A stretch of DNA of 64,000 nucleotides from Brachionus koreanus (GCA_016987375.1 PJRA01000160.1:919286-983285); one strand, 5' to 3'. Positions 23,118 through 34,900 are shown, numbered from the stretch's first letter. Notes: a model not told the origin generated them from the letters alone. A program made the numbers and translations.

Positions 23118-24794
23118 TTAATTTTTGTAAAGTAAGAAATTTTTTAATTGAATTGGTATTGGCATGACCTGAAAGACCTCATTTAAATGATCGGTTTTAG
23201 TAAAATCTAGTCTGTATTTTTTATTTTCGTTTTCAATCCTAATAAAAACTTTTTTTCTAATGGAATATCTGCACAATTCCATTAGCGACTTGGGCTTAAA
23301 GTATCTATCAAGTAAAATTAGGCAAAAACGAAGTAAATTTTGGTTATAAGCTTTCAAATTTTGTCCCGATCCGGTATTCAAATGAAATGAAAAGCTCATC
23401 ATGTTTCCATTATCCATGCTCAAAAATTTGTTCAATGAATCCATAAAATCAAACACCATATTTACATAATCCTTCCATTCCATGCCAGTTTCAGCCTCTT
23501 CCTGAAACATTCGAGTCACACGCATCACATGCTCAACAGAATTTTTATCTATTCTATTCAAAAATTCATACAACTTATCAACCAAACTCAAATTAGAATT
23601 TATCTTGAATAAAATGTATTTCACAAATTCCAAAAACATTCTCCTATAGACGTTTGGACTTTCGACAAACTCATTCAAAATATTCAAATACTTATCATGA
23701 ATAACAACTGGCAAATCAACGTCCTCATTTTCCTTACCCACATTACCGAATTGTCTGAAAAAAAATTTCAGCGCATTAACATAGTCATCGTTTGATTTGG
23801 CAAAAGAAATTTTTGGCAAAGTTGGATCACTTGCTCTTGAGCCAAATATCTCATAAACATTTGCATTAAATTTTAAAATATTGACCATTGTTTCATGTCG
23901 TGAGTAGACAATAGAAGCTCTTAAAGGGCTGAATAGATACAAACTTGTCATCGAGTCTGAATTGCGTGTTTCTCGAACGCCGCTCATATCATCCTGATCC
24001 ATAAGCTCATAGCCAGCTGAGGTATTTGTCTCTATTGATTTGTTGACAATGCTAGGGCTGGCATTGAAATTAAGCAAAAGTAGTGCCAAGGGGTCATAGC
24101 CATTGGAAACGGCAAACCACAAAGGAGTATATGTCGACTGGCTGCTGCCATTTAGGTCAGATTCTGTTTCATTCAACAGAAATTCCACACATTTGTAGCT
24201 GTTTCTTTGTACTGCTCTCATTAATGGAGTCATGCCTTTTGAATCAACACAAGCCACTCCGTTTGGATATTTTCTGAGAGAATATTTAAGAAGCTCATAG
24301 TTATTGTCCGCTGCAGCATAGTGGAATATAGTAGTACCGTAGTAGTCACATGATGTTGGGTTTTTTGCCAAAAATTTAAAATTCTCCCACGAATGCTCAA
24401 ATTTTGCACACTTTTCTGCCAAATTGTCTTCATTAAGATCATAGAAACAATTTTTTAGAACAAAATGAATGTAACGCATGCTTTCAAAACAGCTTAGATC
24501 ACAAATACGGTTGCAAGAGCTTTTCTTTGATTCAAAGTCCAAATTTTCAAGACGAGTTTGTGGATCAGATGAGTTATCCATTTCGACATCTTCCGAATCG
24601 CTTAAAAAATCGTTCCGGTCAAATACATATTCCAAATTGCATATATTGTGCACATTATTTTGATTGCTGGTTGTTTTGCATATACAGTTTATGTTAATCG
24701 AATTGTCAAGTATTTGGTTAAACAAATTCATATATGTCATTCTAAGTGAGTTTAGAGTTCCCGGAAAAGCTGGTGGTATCTGATTGTTGGACAT
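23118..24794 (-). CDS. Ankyrin repeat and SOCS box (ASB-type) protein
   Basis: A single-exon 558-residue protein. ASB proteins are substrate receptors of Cullin-5/Elongin-BC ubiquitin ligases: ankyrin repeats bind the target and the SOCS box binds the ligase. Ankyrin repeats are visible at about 147-250 (GTTIFHYAAADNNYELLKY, GMTPLMRAVQRNSYKCVEFL, YTPLWFAVSNGYDPLALLLL), with a weaker one after a spacer (SPLRASIVYSRHETMVNIL). The C-terminal SOCS box spans 503-558. It has the BC-box SLMELCRYSI and a Cul5-box-like MPIPIQLKNFLLY, with MPIP in place of the usual LPLP. The SOCS box carries an internal insertion of about 15 residues. The N-terminal 140 residues and the middle are unrecognised. I cannot assign an orthologue among ASB1-18. 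Confidence 0.85.
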   Translation of the reverse strand: MSNNQIPPAFPGTLNSLRMTYMNLFNQILDNSININCICKTTSNQNNVHNICNLEYVFDRNDFLSDSEDVEMDNSSDPQTRLENLDFESKKSSCNRICDLSCFESMRYIHFVLKNCFYDLNEDNLAEKCAKFEHSWENFKFLAKNPTSCDYYGTTIFHYAAADNNYELLKYSLRKYPNGVACVDSKGMTPLMRAVQRNSYKCVEFLLNETESDLNGSSQSTYTPLWFAVSNGYDPLALLLLNFNASPSIVNKSIETNTSAGYELMDQDDMSGVRETRNSDSMTSLYLFSPLRASIVYSRHETMVNILKFNANVYEIFGSRASDPTLPKISFAKSNDDYVNALKFFFRQFGNVGKENEDVDLPVVIHDKYLNILNEFVESPNVYRRMFLEFVKYILFKINSNLSLVDKLYEFLNRIDKNSVEHVMRVTRMFQEEAETGMEWKDYVNMVFDFMDSLNKFLSMDNGNMMSFSFHLNTGSGQNLKAYNQNLLRFCLILLDRYFKPKSLMELCRYSIRKKVFIRIENENKKYRLDFTKTDHLNEVFQVMPIPIQLKNFLLYKN

Positions 24795-26514
24795 ATTTCA
24801 CGAATAAAATTTGCCTAATATTTACAATCTTATATTTGAAAAAAAATTCAAAAATTTTATTAATTAATTTGAAATAAGACTAGATAAAAGTTGGAAATTT
24901 TTGCGATTTTGAAACTTAGGAATAAAATTTCAAGTTTTTGCATTCTAAGGGTATATAAATTTATTATGAAAATTATAATTAAAATATGCATTCTAATATA
25001 ATCTAATGGTAGCTAAATACAATAAATATTTTGTTCCTAAATTATTATAGAAAATATTTTTAGAATTAAGCATCTGTCTAAATATAGGAAATTATTTTCT
25101 AAAAAAAAAAAACTAAGCAAATGTTTAATAAAATGTTTTTTGTATCAATCTTTCAGGTTTTTAATATTTTTTACCAATTTCACTGTGATTGTTAAAAAGT
25201 GAATTTTAAGCTTTAAATATATTTCATGTTTTGTTAATTTTAAAACAAAAAATTATTAATGAACTTTTTATGTTTACTAGTCTTAAATTAATTAAAAAGT
25301 GGGCTGCAAAATTAAAATTTGTATTCAGACAAAATACAAAAATACCAAAAATTAACTGATATATTCTTCAGTTATTTAAGTTAAAGTTATTTTTCAAAAA
25401 TCTAAGTTCATCATTTTGAGGATCTTAAAATTTTAGCATTAATATATGGGTTTCTTTCTTTAAAACTCTGCAAGCATCTTGACCGGAGGTAAAAGAAAAT
25501 TTTTTTTTGACTCATGCTTAAATAAAATGCATTCCTAGGGAATAAAACAAAAAAAAACTTCTAAAGTGTTAACACTAGAAAACCCGAGAAGTTTTTAGAC
25601 CTTTTTTTTTAAAAATTGAAAAATATTTTTTGATATAAATACAGATTGAAAAAAATCATTTAAAATTATTTTTTAAAAATTTTTATCAATTTTGAGAAAA
25701 AATATTTTATTCGTTTTAATAATTAAATTTGAAATTTTTATTAACAGCTTGCCGACTTTTCTATTAAACTAACTTTTTGAATGTATTTTAAAATTCATTT
25801 TTTTAATCCAATTTGAATTATTTCATTTTTTCAGGTCAAGTCTTTAAACATTTGACTTTCATTTTTAATTTTGCCGAAGTAATAAATTGAAAAAATAAAA
25901 TAAAACTCGTTTTAATATTATGGTTTTAATGAATTTTTTATTCTTAACTGTGCATGGCTCTGTAAATTTTTTTTCAAAAAGTCAAGAGTAATTATAGGCT
26001 TTTAAGTAGTAAAATTTATGATTATCAGACTTACTAACAGACATCTGTTAAGGTCGAAGAAAAAAGTCATTTTAAAGTCTTTTCAAAGTCAAAAGACTTT
26101 TTTTGATATATATTACAAGTCAAGTCAGACCTGACTGTGTAATAAAATGCAATAAAAAGTTAAAAAAATGTGAAATGTTTTAAGTTGCGAAACAAATTTG
26201 AAAGTTAAATACGTCATCATTTACATTATTTACATTTTTATGTCATTTTACCTCTTCTGCTCTGTTTCATTGTAAACACTGTAGTAAATAAATGGGTAAA
26301 ATCAAAATAAAGCTAAAATAAAATCATCATTTCAAATTTTTATTTAAATTTTTCTATTTTTACAAGATAAAATACTAATTAATAACCATAGCCATTAGAT
26401 AATAATTTGACTTCAAAAATAATAAAATTTAAAATGACTAAAACTAACAAAAATTAATATGAAAAAAAGTTATTAATTTTTTTATTAACAAATGTTATAA
26501 TTTTAAATATTTTA
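24795..26514. other. Intergenic region with one MITE
   Basis: AT-rich DNA upstream of the ASB gene and downstream of the Tigger-derived gene. It contains the family B MITE at 25573-25763 and a small AAAGTCTTTT hairpin near 26078-26102. No gene is seen. Confidence 0.6.
25573..25763. mobile_element. TTAA-flanked MITE, family B copy 1
   Basis: TTAA at 25569-25572 is followed by CACTAGAAAACCCGAGAAG and GTTTTTAGACC. The right end resembles GACTCTCTAGTG of copy 2 and meets TTAA at 25764-25767. The interior aligns by eye with the reverse complement of 33898-34110. Termini share CACTAGA with family A, so the two families are probably related. Confidence 0.65.
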
Positions 26515-27987
26515 TCATAATTTCTTAGCAGATAAGCTATGCTCATAAATTTTGTTTTCCAAATCGTTTAATGTTGACAAAATATCCTTTAAATCATCTG
26601 TAAAATTTCTCACAAAATAGAGTTTTAATGTATCAATAGCATTAATTGCTTCGATCTTTTCGGTATCTTTTGTTTTCGACTGATCTTCTTCACCAGTGTT
26701 TAAATACTCATCATCTAAACCCTCGCAGGTGACCAAATCTTTATCAATATCGATAAACTCGTCAAAATTAATATCTGGATAGAATCGAACAAAATTTTTC
26801 TTAATACTATCCAACTCATTTTGAATACAACCATCATTTTCGGATATTACTTCATCATCACTGATGCCTTTAGCCTGATAAAAACCACATTGTTTATAAC
26901 AGTCAACAATGAGGCCAGATTTTATCTCATTATCCCATGAATAGTTAAGCATTTCAATTACGCTAAACAACTTAACATTGTCGGAATCTGGTTTAGTTTC
27001 ACCCAGAGCAAACATTTTACGACACAACTTCATTCTGTAATTAGCTTTCAGGCACTTAAAAACACCAGTATTTAGTGGATGAGCAGCATTAAATATCAAA
27101 TGACAAATAACTATATTTGAAAATTTCAAATCTAAGCTATTAAAGGAGGTAACAAAAATTATTATTTTTCTATTTTCTTCTTTCATTTGATCATTTAAAC
27201 TGGATAGAATATCATGAAAAATTTTGCTATTCATCCAAGAGTTTGGATCGGAGAAATATTCCACATTTAATTTAGAGATTTCAACACTATTTTCGGGTCT
27301 TTCATCATTAGATACAATTATTAGTGGCAATTTTTCGCCAACCATACTAACAGCTGTAAATATTGTCAATCTTTCATTACTTTCTTGTCCCATTTTGCAC
27401 ACTCTATCCTTGACATGATTAGTTGGAACAAGTCGCCAGAAAAGACCGAATTGGTCAGCACAAAATATATCTCGTGGATCAAATTCAGAAATAAGCTCTT
27501 GATATTTAAGGCCAATGTTTTCTTCAGAGAAACATGTTGCATTTTGATATGAAATGTCTTCGGAATTTATTGAAGAATTTGATGTAGAATTTTTTTTCTT
27601 TCGATTACTAAAGTTGGACAAATAGCCATTGCTGGCTCTAAATTCGTACTGGCCTGATTTTCTGGCTATTTCAAGAGCTTTTTCACGCAGCGTTCCTGTC
27701 TTTACTTGAACACCATTTTGTTCACAGTTTTCTATGAATTGTGTAAGTCCATTATCTATATTTTCATATTTGGTTGTCTTCAAGGTTTTGCGATATGGTG
27801 AATCCAAAGTGCCAAATCTTCGCAATACTTTGTCTTTATTTTTTATTATTTGACAAATATTAGATGAATGCTTTAGATTGTATTTTTCTTTGATTATTTT
27901 GTAGCTGGTTCCTTTTTCTACCTCTTCAAGTATTTGCTTTTTGGTAAATATATCGATGCCTTGACGAACCATTTTTTTCTCAGACAT
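26515..27987 (-). CDS. Domesticated Tigger/CENP-B-like transposase-derived DNA-binding protein
   Basis: An intact single-exon frame of 490 residues. Residues about 14-58 form a Psq/CENP-B N-terminal helix-turn-helix (FTKKQILEEVEKGTSYKIIK). Residues 75-131 form a CENPB/Tc5-type HTH (GTLREKALEIARKSG). Residues 157-370 correspond to a DDE_1 transposase core. D178 is kept in FCADQFGLFWRLVP. The second aspartate, expected in a vlDN motif, is replaced (IIIFVTSFNS, 275-284). The third is changed to Asn: HPLNTGVFK in place of QPLDQGV. The C-terminal 100 residues are acidic and end in a helical segment resembling the tail of Tigger and jerky proteins. A full-length frame with lost catalysis suggests a host function such as DNA binding. 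No terminal inverted repeats were noticed around it. Confidence 0.85.
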   Translation of the reverse strand: MSEKKMVRQGIDIFTKKQILEEVEKGTSYKIIKEKYNLKHSSNICQIIKNKDKVLRRFGTLDSPYRKTLKTTKYENIDNGLTQFIENCEQNGVQVKTGTLREKALEIARKSGQYEFRASNGYLSNFSNRKKKNSTSNSSINSEDISYQNATCFSEENIGLKYQELISEFDPRDIFCADQFGLFWRLVPTNHVKDRVCKMGQESNERLTIFTAVSMVGEKLPLIIVSNDERPENSVEISKLNVEYFSDPNSWMNSKIFHDILSSLNDQMKEENRKIIIFVTSFNSLDLKFSNIVICHLIFNAAHPLNTGVFKCLKANYRMKLCRKMFALGETKPDSDNVKLFSVIEMLNYSWDNEIKSGLIVDCYKQCGFYQAKGISDDEVISENDGCIQNELDSIKKNFVRFYPDINFDEFIDIDKDLVTCEGLDDEYLNTGEEDQSKTKDTEKIEAINAIDTLKLYFVRNFTDDLKDILSTLNDLENKIYEHSLSAKKL

Positions 27988-29434
27988 TTTTTTTTAACTA
28001 TTTTTTATTTTAATTAACAATATGAAAGAAAAAATTATGAAAATTTTATATTTTATTTAGAATTAAAGTGTTCATAAAATCGAGCTATTCACTTTATGTT
28101 CATTAAATTAGATGATACTTCATTTTGTCTTAATTCTTTGGATCGATCATTAACTATTGTTAACTTTATTTCAATTTCATTTAGCATTAATTGAAAAATA
28201 TTGAGATCAATAAGCACAAGTTTATAAATTACATTAAAAAAATGAGCTCTTAATTTCAATAAGTTTTAATAAATTTAGTTGTTTTTAGTTTCTGAAATTT
28301 TCAAAGCTAAATAAAGTCTACAAACAAGCAGATTAAATTTTATGAATACAATAAACTGAATTCATTATAATTTAGTTATTATTATTAGTTTTTATTCATA
28401 AATTTTATCATGAGAACAAATAAATAAATCAAAAGTTTTAATTTCTATTTTATCGTTTATAGACAATTTTTTTTACAAATTTGATTGTGTTTAGATATAG
28501 TAATTAAAAAAAAGCTTATTAATTCAAAAAAGAAAAGGATTAATTCAAAAATTCCTACAAAGCATAATTTCAAAAAAAGAAACATGAAAGAAAATTCTTT
28601 CATATAGAGAATTTTAAAACGATTAATGTATTACTGAAGTTTTTGACTAAAATTTAATCCCAGTTTTATTAAAAAAATTGATATTTTGATCATTAACAAC
28701 TTTTTTTAATAAGACTTTTCTTTTTAAACAATTTTAATAAATTGTAGCTTATTTATAAATGAAAAATCTACTATAAAAAAGTTTTAAAAATGGACTGACA
28801 TAATGAACTAAAATTTTATGAAAAAAAATATAAGCTAACAAATAATTTAAGCGATCTACATGATCAACATGTTTGACAAATATTTTAATTCACAAATTTA
28901 TTTATAAAATAATTTAATTTTACAATGGTTGTACTGGAGGAAAAATATGTTAAAAGATTTGATATGAGTTGTTTTTTTTTTAATCTATTCTATCCTAATG
29001 GATAATGAGGAGGAGCTCATCTCCTTTTCAAGTACCTTTTTGAGCAACAGCTCCGATCTGACACAGAGGCTACTGCATCGAGTTGATCATTTACACTGCA
29101 AATTTTACCAATTCGAAACCGGTCCCCCATTTTTTGATGAAAGGGGTTTAAACATGCGCCCCGTATTTCAGAGATATTTTGAAGATTTTTCCATCCTCAG
29201 TGGGTTTTATTTTTTTTCCGAAAAAAAAATTGATAAACTAACAACTGTCTTTTTGATTAGAAGTTCACAAAATTATTTAAAATGTGCCCCAAGATATTAG
29301 ATATCAATAGCTTCCAGTCCTTGTTTTTTAACAAAACAAATATTTTTGAGGTGACAAATTAAATTGAAAATATGGCTTTATTTAAATAATCTGAATGAGT
29401 CTATTATTGCTTCAGAAATTAAAAAGCTAAAAGA
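27988..29434. other. AT-rich region with one doubtful ORF
   Basis: No recognisable gene upstream of the Tigger-derived gene. A 100-codon plus-strand frame at 28998-29300 is less AT-rich than its surroundings and is listed separately. Confidence 0.5.
28998..29300 (+). CDS. Doubtful 100-residue hypothetical ORF
   Basis: The frame starts MDNEEELISFSSTFLSNSSD and its first 70 codons show more C/G in third positions than nearby DNA, which suggests past or present coding. The last 30 codons look like intron or noise (FYFFSEKKIDKL), so a splice donor may lie near 29210. No domain is recognised. The LINE relic begins 135 bp downstream, so it may belong to the same dead element. Confidence 0.25.
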   Translation: MDNEEELISFSSTFLSNSSDLTQRLLHRVDHLHCKFYQFETGPPFFDERGLNMRPVFQRYFEDFSILSGFYFFSEKKIDKLTTVFLIRSSQNYLKCAPRY

Positions 29435-29800
29435 AATGACAGGACTCCTCTAACTATCGTTTTTTTAGTGTGGCAAGTTTTCTTGGTAAGTTAAGTAATT
29501 AGTTTAACGTGTTTTTTACACAAGAATTTGTAATTTTTATAAAAATAAAGGCTTTCTTATTAATGAGAAGTTGCGATTCAGAAAAAATAGATGCTCGATA
29601 GAAAATCTTTATTTTCTTAGGGTCAGTAATTAGTTCGCTTGTTTTTAACATTTTAATAAATGACATTCCTAACAGAACTAAAGCATATAGCTACCAATCT
29701 CATCTTTCTGCAGATGATTTGGCAACTTTTTTAATCTTTAATAAGAAATGAAATTAATAAATACCTAAAAGAAATTAAAAAAATGACTGATAACTTGTGC
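29435..29800 (+). pseudogene. LINE reverse transcriptase relic with internal deletion
   Basis: RT landmarks appear in order in shifting frames: DSSNYRFFSVASFLGKL (the YRPIsLl..lgKl region), KGFLINEKLRFRKNRCSIEN (QfGFRk..st region), then GSVISSLVFNILINDI (QGSvlSPllFnifiNDi), then LSADDLATF (YADD box). The DxxkAFD segment between them is missing, so it is internally deleted. Stops confirm it is dead. Confidence 0.75.
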
Positions 29801-31006
29801 ATATCTAGAATATTCGGCTACATTGTGAAATTGGTTCCTTGCTTTTCTTTATTTTTTCTGTCTTTTGATACCTTTACAACACACACCCCAATTTTTAAAA
29901 GACAAAAAGTGTTTGAAAAAGTCAATGTTGAAAAAATTTTTTATTTTTTAATGTTAATCTGCACCTGCTCTTAAATGAAATTATTTTTTTTTTTTGAAAA
30001 AAAATTCTTATTTATTTTTTCGATTTATTGCTCACTATTAAAAATATTTAAAAGCATTGCCTTGATTACAAGATCAGTCACTTAAAATCACATAAAATTT
30101 AAAAAAAAAGCGTTTTTTCCGGTTCTCGTGACATACACTACAACGTCAACATAAAATTGAAGGTTTATTAAAGACTTTTAAAAGATAAGATCTTTAAAGA
30201 CCCACTAAAATTTCTTCAAAATTTGGTTGACTGAATAGAAATCTATCACAAATGGTTTGGCCATGTAAAAAATAAGTATTTCTGAGTTAAAAAAAAATTA
30301 AGTGAAAAAGTATGTTAGCCCACTCTTAAGTCGAGATCTAAAAAACAGGAAAAAGTCTGTTAATCAAATCCCCAAAATAAGCGCTTAAATATTCAAAAAT
30401 ATTCTTTTTAGAATTAAATTTGAAATTTTTTAGTAGTATTTTAAAAAAAAAGTGTTTTTATTCTACTCTAAAAACATTCACTCGTCTATTTCTTATTTAG
30501 AAAACTTTTTCTCAATTTTGCTAAGAATTTCCATAAGTTCATCATTACGTTTCAAAATTGTCAGAGTCATTCAGTATTACAAAATTTTTAATATATGTAA
30601 AAAGCCATTAAAAGTAATCGCGACTTGTACTTTTTTAGCATTTTCCAAAAAATCATCAAAAAGTCTAATTCAAAGGAATTAGAAAAGAGTATTTTTTGTA
30701 CTTAAGTATCTCTTAAGTTTATGATTGAAAATCAAATAGTTATCTGAATTGCTTGCACACATGTCTAAGCAAATGAAAATTGAGTAAAAAGCATTCATAT
30801 TTTTCTGAGAGCTTTTTGCTAAAAAAATTTCCAAAATGATTTTTTAATCTTATCAACAGTAATTAACAAAAAATTGAACCAAAAATTAAACTAAAAAAAA
30901 AACATTTTTATTTGAATAAATTTTTTTTAGGAATTTTTTGTCTCATTAATTGACATAACGACGACATTGGTGACTTAAAAAACAATTATCTGACATAAAC
31001 TAAAAT
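29801..31006. other. Intergenic AT-rich region
   Basis: No conserved gene is seen. A 28-base stretch near 30194-30222 (AGACCCACTAAAATTTCTTC) recurs near 22524-22550 with one or two changes, a hint of an old dispersed repeat. Confidence 0.5.
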
Positions 31007-31551
31007 TTATTTTTTTCTTCCTGTTTTTTTTGCTGAACTTGTAGCTGTTTGTGTTTGACCTTGAGTTGCTTTGGCACCAGCACCTCTAGTCTTCAACTTT
31101 GGAATAGTTTCAGCAACATAAACAAAAATAGATTCCCCTAATTAATTCCAAATATTAAATCAAAAATTTAAAAAATTTAAAATAAACTTGTTTTGAAATC
31201 TTGTTTGATCGGTGTTCCATCATCATTTTTCAATTGAACTCTAATACGTCCTCGAGAGTCATATTTATTTGGCTCGCGAGGATATGCCTTATTTTCAAGC
31301 TCAATATTAAAGCCAGCGTTCAGCAACACGTCTTTAATTTCGCTCAATGTCGGATTTTCAACGGCAGACTTCAATGGAATTTTACGACCGTCCGACACCG
31401 ATCTTTTGCTATTTATATAAGTTGGGTAAAAGCATATCCAGCGAGCCTTATCAGCATGCTTTTTATTGGGATTAAATGAGCCTACATTTAGATTAGCGGT
31501 TCTCTCTCTTCTGGAAAGCGAGACTAAGTGAATTGGACTGGCTGCAGCCAT
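31007..31551 (-). CDS. SRP19: Signal recognition particle 19 kDa protein
   Basis: Two exons, 31188-31551 and 31007-31137, are joined across a 50-bp GT-AG intron; the split codon is AGG. The 164-residue protein binds the S domain of SRP RNA and helps assemble SRP54 onto the particle. Family marks are RWICFYPTYINSKRSVSDGR, KIPLKSAVENPT, YPREPNKYDSRGRIRVQLK and the exon-2 motif VAETIPKLKTR, ending in a Lys/Gly-rich tail. Human SRP19 is 144 residues; the extra length is an N-terminal segment (MAAASPIHLVSLSRRERTAN). I chose the ATG at 31551; one codon run upstream (MIDFR, 31566) is also in frame and cannot be excluded. It lies 425 bp downstream of the RUN-domain gene on the same strand. Confidence 0.95.
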
Positions 31552-31976
31552 TCTAAAATCGATCAAATTTAAAATAAGTCTTACTTATGACATACAAGAA
31601 ATGGCATACAAGAGCCACCTAAATTTTACTCAATAAAATAAATAAATAAATGATAAAAATTAATTTTTTTTAGTTTTATTAATTTTTTTAAGAAGTATTT
31701 GGCTCCATTTTAATGTACCAAAAAGACTAAAAAATTGTAAGAATTGAAATTACATTTATATATATGTTCACTAAGATTCTATCTAATTTGTATTTTTTTT
31801 AAATAATTAATTTAATTTTAATTGAAAATTAAAAAAAAATTGATAAAAAATGTTGTTTAAAAATTTCAAAACAAATTTTATGCATAAAAAAAAATTAAAT
31901 TTCATGTCAAATAAACGCAACATTTAATTTAGTTAATTCATACAAATTCGATTCAGAAAGAGAAAAAAAAATAGAA

Positions 31977-34900
31977 CTATCGATCTAGAATTGCATTTAA
32001 ACTTGGCTCGGATAACGAATGCTTCATAAAAGAGTTAGAATTGTTGCATAGAGCGCCAACACCGCTGCCTAAAACTCCTGTCGTATTCACGTCACAACAT
32101 TTAGTCGCATTCGATTCTCTATTCATTTTTTTCTTAACATTTTCTCTAAAATTCTTTTGCTCCATACGATTAGATGGTGCAAGTGTTTTTAGTCCAAATG
32201 GAAGCCTGCTGCCCGTACTGTTTACATTATGAGTAGTGAAATTGTTGTGTGAAGCCGATGTGGGTATGTTAGAGCTAGAATTTGAAGATGTGAACCAAGA
32301 TTTTATATTAAATCGTTTGGATATATTTTTTAGATTAAAACCACTATGAGAATGATGACCTCCACTGTTATTATGACTGCTACCTGAATGGTGAACATGT
32401 GAAGAGCTTTTTGGGATATTAGAATGAAAATTGGAAACAGCTGGTTTTGGGATGTGGTTTCTATTATTTGAATGCCTTAATTCGCTTTGTTTTGGCCGAT
32501 TTACTATAGGCGTTTGAATAATGGGTGGCTTTTGTGCTTGGGAGGTCGGTGATGAGCAGGTTTTTTCTTGATTTTGCGGCGTTTGTATATTCTGAGGCCG
32601 ATTTGGGTTAACTTCATTGCTATGAGTTTGCAATTTAAAATCTAGTTGGTTAAATTGGAGTAAAAGCTTGTGAAAATAGCTGAAATACTCTTCATTTTCA
32701 AAAACGGAAATGCTCGATAGATTTTTCACATTAAAGTTAGCTTCGTTAACAGTTGTATTGGGTGATTGAAAATTATTCGAAATAGAGAGTGATGATGAAG
32801 TCGAAGAGGCTGATGATACTTGCATAAATTCAGTTCCCATGCCACTATCTCCACTATTGTTATTTCCTATTCCTTTGTTTGCCGCAAATTGTTTGAAATC
32901 ATAGAAATTTTTTAGCAAATTTTTGTCTCGGTTTACATGTTCAAACCAATTTGCCAATTGCTTATGACTAAAATAAAAAAAATTCATCAATATATTTTTT
33001 TTAATTCAAAGTCAAATTTTAATACAATTTAAAACAGATCAAATTCTTGACTAATTTACAAAAGATTTTTAAAGAGTTTTTTACAACATCTCAAAAAAGT
33101 AGCCATGTACTAATTTCGATTTAATTGCCAGCGACTAAATATTTTTTTATGGATTTAAATAATTATAAACAAGAGAGAAATGAGTAATTTAGAGAAGAAG
33201 AGAGAGTAATCAAAAAATTTAATTCTTTACTAATTCATTTTTTTGAATTTAAAATCAAATTCAAGAGTAAAAGCATTTTGGATTGTTTACGAACATTTGG
33301 ATAGGATCTAGTTCTGGATCTTTGGCTAGGATTTCGAGTTAAATAAAAAAGTTTACAACAGCTCTAGCAGAATTACTAGATTTAAAGCTGTAAAACTTGA
33401 ATTGTTTAATAATTTTAAAAGTTTATTCTATCTAAAAGATTATTAAATACACAAACGTTTAAAAATATATTTTGAGGTAAAAATTTTTAAATTTTTAAAT
33501 CAATGTTAAGCTGAATTTTTTATGTTTGTAAAAATTTATGAAAGCAAAGTTTTTCAAATACTTTGATGTGGTTTAAAATATTTGAAAATATGTATTAGCA
33601 TTAAATTTCTCTTGTTTTATTAAATTTAATAAAGCAACCAAAATGTAGATAAACACAGTAGTTTTTAAAAGCAATTTTACAAAGTTATATTTCTTTTAAA
33701 AAATATATGAGTTTAAATTTTTTAAAAAAAGGGGTCAAAAAATATGCCCGGGTTTTCTATTGCTAAACAATTTTGTTGTATTATGAGTATTGGTTTGAAA
33801 CTAAAGAAATAGTCATAGTCAGATTTGTTGATATCGATGGAGAAAAATAATCTGAGCTACAAGAAATAGATTTATCTTCAGAATAAAATATTCTTAACAC
33901 TAGAGAGTCCAACTGATTTTTAATAAAAATTTCAAATTTTCTCAATAATGAAAAATTAAATATTATTTTTGAAAATTTCTTAATTGTTTTTAAGAATTAA
34001 AAAAAAAAAGCTTAATCTAAGAGCTATTTTATAAAATTTTATTTCTATCAAAAAATATTTAAGTTTCAATTTTTAAAAAACGGTCTAAAAACCCCTCAGG
34101 TTTTCTTTTGTAAATGTTTATGCGAATTTAAAAACTGTAAAGACTGTTTTTTTTTTTCTGGATAACAAAACGGAATGATCCTACGGCAATGTGAAATTTT
34201 AATACAAAAATCACAGTACAAAAGGGAAAAAAGATATAAATTTTTTCCTAATTGTCCAAAAAAAGGTTCTGTAAACAGTACATTATTGTACAAACGAATT
34301 CTGAATTATGCAAAAACTCTTCATTTTTCTGTAAAATGCAAATGATTAAAAAAACATTAGACAAGATTTGCAATAAATTCCACAGTATTTGCATAGCTTA
34401 GAATTCGGTTGTATGCTTATTTTGCTAAAAATCTTTTTGTGCACTTAGTTAAATAATTTTAATAAATATATTTAATTACCATGTAAATAGTGACCTAAAT
34501 CAATAGGATTCACATATACTCTACGATACCCCAATGTATCAGTCCTAACCATTTTAAAAATTTATTTTATTTATGCCTTTATTACACAAATTAACCAAAA
34601 AATTTTGGTCATAAAATTTAAGTCTATATTATATTAATTTTAAACTAATTAATATAATGTTAAACTTTTGATTATTTTTGTTATTAGAAAAATTGATTTA
34701 ATTTAATTAAAAAAAAAACTTACTTTAAAAGATAAATAATAAACAATTGAAATTTGAATTTTAGACTCATTAGCATTACCATAAAATGGTGTTTTCTTCT
34801 CAATTGAGATGTATTAATCGAATTATCGATTAAATAAGTTTGATTAGTGCTTGATGCAAATTTGTTTATTTCTTGGAACATGATCAAATAAGCTTCTTTG

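Larger units (their letters stand above)
32968..34723. other. Intron of the RUN-domain gene carrying family B MITEs
   Basis: This intron contains the family B copy at 33898-34110 and a partial copy at 33685-33762. A short open segment 34487-34556 has splice-like borders but would break the RUN domain, so I treat it as intronic. Confidence 0.6.

Noticed and set aside
34096..34293. Minus-strand 65-codon frame
   Set aside because: Overlaps a family B MITE end in an intron and shows no domain.
34487..34556. Exon-like segment reading TDTLGYRRVYVNPIDLGHYL with AG and GT borders on the minus strand
   Set aside because: It leaves a phase that does not fit the next exon and would interrupt the RUN domain; skipping it restores the conserved LLNHKQLANWF.
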